From: Pelagadaptatus sp034112445
GTDB taxonomy: Bacteria; Pseudomonadota; Gammaproteobacteria; Pseudomonadales; Cellvibrionaceae
Direction of reading: 5' to 3'
DNA length: 17,991 nt
NCBI GenBank assembly: GCA_034112445.1
Contig: JAWUVI010000011.1
Coordinates: 1 to 17,991, forward strand
In this document: piece by piece, positions 14,456 through 17,991 of the stretch
Layout: each line of letters opens with the position of its first letter
How positions within the stretch are numbered: the first letter of the stretch is position 1
Translations under genes and position numbers: made by a program
The notes under the pieces: model-generated
Databases searched by the model: none
What the model was told of the DNA's origin: nothing
Seen by the model: the letters and a program-made list of their open reading frames with translations, nothing else

Positions 14456-15799
14456 CTACTGTGCTGCGGCTACAGAATCATTTTCTGCTGGAACAAATTT
14501 ATCTACCAGGCAACACATGACTACATCGCCCATAACATTTATGGCTGTACGGCACATGTCGAGAATGCGGTCGACCCCCAGTAAAAAAGCGATGCCGACG
14601 GAAGGAATGCCGACGCCCTCTAAAACCATACTTAAGATGACAATGCCAGCACCGGGCGTTGCGGGCGAGCCAATGGATGCGGCTACGGCCATAGTGACAA
14701 CAAAAATGTAATTGGTCATTGTGAGCTCTATTTGAAAAATTTGAGCCAAGAAAACAGTTGCCACACCTTGATACAGTGCTGTACCAGTCATATTAATGGT
14801 TGCCCCAACAGGTATAAGAAAGCGGGCGATTCCGGGGCGAACTTTGAACGTGTTTTCAGTAACTTGTAAGGTTAATGGCATTACGGCAGCAGAACTGCTG
14901 GTGGAAAAAGAGAGCAGTAATAATTCTTTGATTTCAGTAATAAAGTATTGAAGGCTAAATTTTGCTACGAATTTTATCACCAGAAAATAGAATAAGCTAA
15001 GTACGACAAGCCCTGCAATAACCGTCAATACATACATCAGCATGCCAGAAAGTACTTCAATGCCTAGGTTCGCTACGAGTCGAGTTATTAATCCGAATAC
15101 GGCTAAAGGGGCAAGGTACATGGCCCAAGAAACCACTCGCATACTGACTTCTTGCAAGGCTTCTAATAGATCAAACAAAGGTTTGGCTTGTTTTGCAGGG
15201 ATGGACATCAAGGCAAACCCAAGAATAGCTGAGAATAAAATAACCTGTAACATTTCACCTGAGACCATTGATGAAATAGGGTTTTTAGGAAATAAGCCGA
15301 TTAACTTGTCGGGCATTTCTGCAGCGGCTGGAAAACCACTAGCTAGCATTGGTGTTACGTTGTTATCGGTTGTGATATTTAAGCTTGAGCTGTCAATATA
15401 ATGTCCTGGTTTTATAGCTTGAGCCAGACCTATACCTGTCGCTGTCCCCAGAACCGTTGTAAAAATAATGAAAGCTATAGCCAGTAAACCAATCTTTTTC
15501 ATGGCCTGAGTATCGCTATTGGCGGCCAAGCCACGCACTACTGATGCGATAATCAAAGGTACGACAATCATTTGGATTAAAGCCAAGAACAATTGACCGG
15601 GTAAGGCTATCCAAGAGGTTATGATTTTTACCGTGTCAGGCGCTAACAAACCTAATTCTGGACCCAATATAAAACCAAGACAAATTCCCAAAAACAAGGC
15701 TATTAGAACTTTTAACCACAATCGTCCTTCAACCAGTTTATCAAGTTTGCTGCTCAACTTTTTGAGGGGGCGAAGATAGTCATCAGCCGTATATTTCAA
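14456..15799 (-). CDS. Dicarboxylate/amino acid:cation symporter (DAACS/SDF family)
   Basis: A 447-residue GltP/DctA-type secondary transporter that takes up acidic amino acids or dicarboxylates with Na+ or H+. Family landmarks: the serine-rich hairpin-1 tip STSSSAAVMP (299-308), NMTGTALYQG (336-345) in helix 7, hairpin 2 GSPATPGAGIVILSMVLEG (377-395) and helix 8 LDMCRTAINVMGD (413-425). Helix 8 keeps Asp414, Arg417 and Asn421; the arginine indicates an acidic substrate. The usual NMDGT signature reads NMTGT, replacing an aspartate that contributes to sodium coordination in GltPh. Translation starts at TTG, with AAGGG eight bases upstream. An extra hydrophilic loop (about 132-170) follows the early helices. 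It is the first gene of the minus-strand pair with the MFS gene. The exact substrate cannot be read from the sequence. Confidence 0.92.
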   Translation of the reverse strand: MKYTADDYLRPLKKLSSKLDKLVEGRLWLKVLIALFLGICLGFILGPELGLLAPDTVKIITSWIALPGQLFLALIQMIVVPLIIASVVRGLAANSDTQAMKKIGLLAIAFIIFTTVLGTATGIGLAQAIKPGHYIDSSSLNITTDNNVTPMLASGFPAAAEMPDKLIGLFPKNPISSMVSGEMLQVILFSAILGFALMSIPAKQAKPLFDLLEALQEVSMRVVSWAMYLAPLAVFGLITRLVANLGIEVLSGMLMYVLTVIAGLVVLSLFYFLVIKFVAKFSLQYFITEIKELLLLSFSTSSSAAVMPLTLQVTENTFKVRPGIARFLIPVGATINMTGTALYQGVATVFLAQIFQIELTMTNYIFVVTMAVAASIGSPATPGAGIVILSMVLEGVGIPSVGIAFLLGVDRILDMCRTAINVMGDVVMCCLVDKFVPAENDSVAAAQ

Positions 15800-15994
15800 T
15801 GTCTTTTCCCTTATTTTGAATTAGAAGAGGTCTCGGTTTTAGCGTGATAATACAGCTTAAATAGCTTTTACTGATTTATGAATATGGATGTAAACTAACA
15901 TAAAGTACATCTGTTTAAATTAGATCATTGTATTAATGTAAATCGGCTATTATGTATTCCCGCAATGTTAAATAGCGAATTGAGTTACGTCTGA
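15800..15994. other. Divergent promoter region between symporter and antiporter genes
   Basis: These 195 AT-rich bases must carry promoters in both directions. The only element I can support is the AAGGG ribosome binding site of the symporter (minus strand, around 15812-15808). No convincing -35/-10 pair or CRP site was found. Confidence 0.4.
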
Positions 15995-17161
15995 ATGCAC
16001 ATGGATCCGGTAATGCCACAAGCAGTAGGAGCTATTCTACTGATACTTATGGCAGGTATAGTACTTCGTTTAATCAAACAACCTAGCTTATTGGCTTACC
16101 TTATTGCCGGTGTGGTGATCGGACCAAGTGGCATTGCACTGATCGCTGATGCAGAGTTCATTGCTCGGTTGGGCGCTTTCGGTGTTGTGCTACTTCTGTT
16201 CTTTGTTGGCATGGAGACTGACGCGCACAAACTGGCTTCTAACTGGAGGCTCGCAATTGTTGGTACTTTTGTTCAAATACTGCTGAGTATTACTTGTTCT
16301 TGGATTCTAGGTATTCTTTTTGATTGGCCCTTGGCAAGGATCATTTTGATTGGGTTTGTCATAAGCTTGAGCAGTACCGCGATCATTATTAAGTTGTTAC
16401 AAGACAGCCACGCCTTGGACACAAAAATTGGTCAAGGTGTGCTGAGTATTCTCCTAGCGCAAGATTTAGCCATTATCCCTATGCTAATTATTTTGGGGGT
16501 GATGAGTTCAGGCGAAATGCATGTGGAACAACTTGTCAAACAAGGTCTAGGCGCTTTGTTAGCGGTGGGGTTATTTGCTTGGATGCTGATACAGAAACAG
16601 ATACGTTTACCTTTGTCGAAGTTGTTGCTCAATGATAAAGAGCTCCAACTATTTGCATCGCTCGCTATTTGCTTTGGTGTTTCACTGATTACAGCTTGGT
16701 TTGAGCTGTCGACAGCACTGGGTGCGTTTATTGGTGGCATGCTCATAGGGGCGGCTAGGGAAACGCAATGGGTTCATCATGCATTAGAGCCACTCAAAGT
16801 TTTGTTCGTGGCAATATTTTTTGTTTCCATTGGTATGTTGGTAGACATTGATTTTTTATTATCGAATTGGGTGGAAGTTGCTCTTTTAGTGATTGCGGCA
16901 TTTGTTACCAACACCATTATCAATGCTGGAATTTTAAGGGCGTCTGGGTTTAATTGGAGAGAAGGGCTCTATGCTGGTGCACTGTTGGCTCAGATCGGTG
17001 AGTTTAGTTTTGTTCTTGCTGCGGTTGGAATGCAGACTGCAATCATAAATGAATATGGCTACCAATTGGCATTGAGTGTTATTTGTCTCTCGCTAGTGTT
17101 TAGTCCCGGATGGATTGGTTTGGGAGCTAGCTTTCTTAAGGAAAAGTCCAAAGTTAATTAG
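15995..17161 (+). CDS. CPA2-family monovalent cation:proton antiporter, membrane domain only
   Basis: A 388-residue integral membrane protein with about 12 hydrophobic helices, of the KefB/KefC/RosB-type CPA2 family that exchanges K+ or Na+ for protons. It shows the N-terminal QPSLLAYLIAGVVIGPSG (29-46), FVGMETD (70-76), the unwound-helix segment SLSSTAIIIKLLQD (124-137) and SILLAQDLAIIP (151-162), where Asp157 matches the conserved ion-binding aspartate. It ends right after the last helix and lacks the RCK/TrkA-N nucleotide-binding domain that extends Kef proteins to about 600 residues. The ending looks natural, not truncated. The ATG at 15995 is used, but ATG at 16001 is equally possible; neither has a strong ribosome binding site. 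A PsiE-family gene follows 139 bases downstream. Confidence 0.88.
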   Translation: MHMDPVMPQAVGAILLILMAGIVLRLIKQPSLLAYLIAGVVIGPSGIALIADAEFIARLGAFGVVLLLFFVGMETDAHKLASNWRLAIVGTFVQILLSITCSWILGILFDWPLARIILIGFVISLSSTAIIIKLLQDSHALDTKIGQGVLSILLAQDLAIIPMLIILGVMSSGEMHVEQLVKQGLGALLAVGLFAWMLIQKQIRLPLSKLLLNDKELQLFASLAICFGVSLITAWFELSTALGAFIGGMLIGAARETQWVHHALEPLKVLFVAIFFVSIGMLVDIDFLLSNWVEVALLVIAAFVTNTIINAGILRASGFNWREGLYAGALLAQIGEFSFVLAAVGMQTAIINEYGYQLALSVICLSLVFSPGWIGLGASFLKEKSKVN

Positions 17162-17195
17162 TTATCTTTTAGAAAAATTAATCGTTACTAACGTT

Positions 17196-17231
17196 AAAAT
17201 AAATTGGATCGACAAAATAAATTGGCGCGAC
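17196..17231 (+). repeat. Two tandem 18-bp repeats upstream of the psiE-like gene
   Basis: The unit at 17196-17213 (AAAATAAATTGGATCGAC) is followed without a gap by 17214-17231 (AAAATAAATTGGCGCGAC). The two agree at 16 of 18 bases. They lie 70-105 bases before the ATG at 17301, a typical operator position. They do not match the Pho box. Confidence 0.8.
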
Positions 17232-17300
17232 GGTGGAGTGGATTTTATAGCAATATAAATATTCCGATTGTCTAATGGTAAATTATAAGATGGGTGCAAA

Positions 17301-17729
17301 ATGATAAGTGAAAAAATAAAGGTCTATTTTGATCGTACGGTAGATGTTGTTTTCGGTGTTATTTTATTTTTCATCATTGTTGGTATTGCTGTCGGAACGG
17401 CTCAGCTTTTTGTCACTACGTGGAAGTTGTTTGCATTCAATGGCATAACGGGGCAGTACATAGATGTTATCGCAGATGTTTTAACCTTATATGTATTAAT
17501 TGAATTGTCCCGTTCATTGGTTGAGTATTTTCATTCGCAACGCTTACGCCTCACTTACATTGTGGATTCAGCTATTGTGTTTGTGTTACGGGAAATTCTG
17601 ATTGGGCTATTCAAGCATGAAATGAAACCAGAAATGCTGTATGCGTGTTCTGTATTTTTGTTGGTCTTGGGGGTGCTTCGTATAGGTTTTGTACTCGTTC
17701 ATCAGCGAGAAAAGCTCATTGCTCCCTGA
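17301..17729 (+). CDS. psiE: PsiE-family inner membrane protein
   Basis: A 142-residue protein with four hydrophobic helices (about 14-36, 50-70, 84-104 and 112-134), matching the phosphate-starvation-inducible PsiE family in size and in the signature around VDSAIVFVLREILIGLF (88-104). The family is structural or uncharacterised, so no biochemical role is known. The ATG at 17301 is supported by the position of the first helix; upstream GGGTG is a weak ribosome binding site. No Pho box was recognised. A tandem 18-bp repeat upstream may be its control site. It may also be transcribed from the antiporter gene, since no terminator is seen between them. Confidence 0.85.
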   Translation: MISEKIKVYFDRTVDVVFGVILFFIIVGIAVGTAQLFVTTWKLFAFNGITGQYIDVIADVLTLYVLIELSRSLVEYFHSQRLRLTYIVDSAIVFVLREILIGLFKHEMKPEMLYACSVFLLVLGVLRIGFVLVHQREKLIAP

Positions 17730-17742
17730 GCGGAATTTAATA

Positions 17743-17759
17743 TCATCATCCAATGATGA
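17743..17759 (+). terminator. Weak terminator-like hairpin after psiE
   Basis: TCATCAT (17743-17749), loop CCA, ATGATGA (17753-17759), followed by CTTTTAG. The stem is perfect but AT-rich and the T-run is short. It lies 13 bases after the stop codon. Confidence 0.45.
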
Positions 17760-17977
17760 CTTTTAGTTCTCTCATGTCCAAAAGGGTGGTTAATTAAAAT
17801 CCTGTGGAGCCTAATAAAATACCATTGAAAACCAGAAGAATAGTTTGTTGGGGTTAATGCTTTGGCGTAAAGTGATTGCAGACGAAAATGATTAATACAC
17901 GATTAAATGGAAGCGATTTACGGTTTCTAAAATACAGCTTGTAGGTTATTTTACCGACTATAGATCAGTGCAAAACG

Positions 17978-17991
17978 AAGGAATTCTAATG
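17978..17991 (+). CDS. Start of a further gene cut by the window end
   Basis: The last three bases are ATG (17989-17991), preceded by AAGGA (17978-17982) at a six-base spacing, an excellent ribosome binding site. Nothing of the product can be read. The preceding 17760-17977 shows no gene. Confidence 0.5.

Noticed and set aside
15995..17161. Truncated KefB/KefC with a lost RCK domain
   Set aside because: The frame ends cleanly after the last helix, and 17162-17300 shows no RCK-like remnant in any frame. Short CPA2 proteins without RCK are a normal family form.
17162..17300. Pho box upstream of the psiE-like gene
   Set aside because: No pair of CTGTCAT-like direct repeats at 11-base spacing was found.
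1..17991. CRISPR array, transposase, integrase or phage genes
   Set aside because: No regularly spaced repeats beyond the two-copy ones listed and no such protein family were seen on either strand. The mobile-element hints rest on repeats only.

Overview
The window looks like chromosomal DNA of a Gammaproteobacterium, probably a free-living aquatic or marine one. This rests on protein similarity that I recognise by eye: a TacA/TacT toxin-antitoxin pair, PAS-GGDEF-EAL signalling proteins, a PsiE-family protein, a CPA2 antiporter and a dicarboxylate/amino-acid symporter. The DNA is AT-leaning and has many rho-independent hairpins. No search was run, so genus-level placement is not possible.

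Layout. (1) 293-5387, plus strand: a two-gene overlapping operon. It encodes a CheB methylesterase-CheR methyltransferase-PAS fusion followed by a PAS-PAS-GGDEF-EAL cyclic-di-GMP enzyme. (2) 5500-6630: an accessory-looking patch. It holds a minus-strand TacT-like GNAT toxin and TacA-like antitoxin with a promoter/operator, two copies of a short AATGACCG-type repeat outside the module, and a tRNA 3'-end remnant (tRNA-Pro-like) with its terminator. A second copy of the tRNA tail lies 171 bp further on. (3) 6718-10361: a segment bounded by two direct repeats (61 of 67 bases identical). It carries a type III glutamine synthetase (glnN) behind a near-consensus sigma-54 promoter, two hairpins, and a bacterial transglutaminase-like protein. 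(4) 10454-11956: a membrane-anchored PAS-GGDEF diguanylate cyclase. (5) 12075-15799, minus strand: a DAACS symporter and then an MFS transporter with a C-terminal extension of about 375 residues made of helical repeats. (6) 15995-17729, plus strand: a CPA2-type antiporter without an RCK domain and a PsiE-family membrane protein. The start codon of a further gene, with a good ribosome binding site, sits in the last three bases.

How it fits together. Two separate loci make or degrade cyclic-di-GMP. In the first, receptor-modification chemistry (CheB/CheR) is translationally coupled to a dual GGDEF-EAL enzyme. The glnN block looks like a nitrogen-responsive module possibly gained or rearranged through flanking repeats. 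The right third is transport. No complete new defence or mobile system is visible. The most unusual items are the repeat-bounded glnN/transglutaminase block, the MFS fusion, the disrupted start of the cheB-cheR gene, and the duplicated tRNA tail beside the toxin-antitoxin genes.
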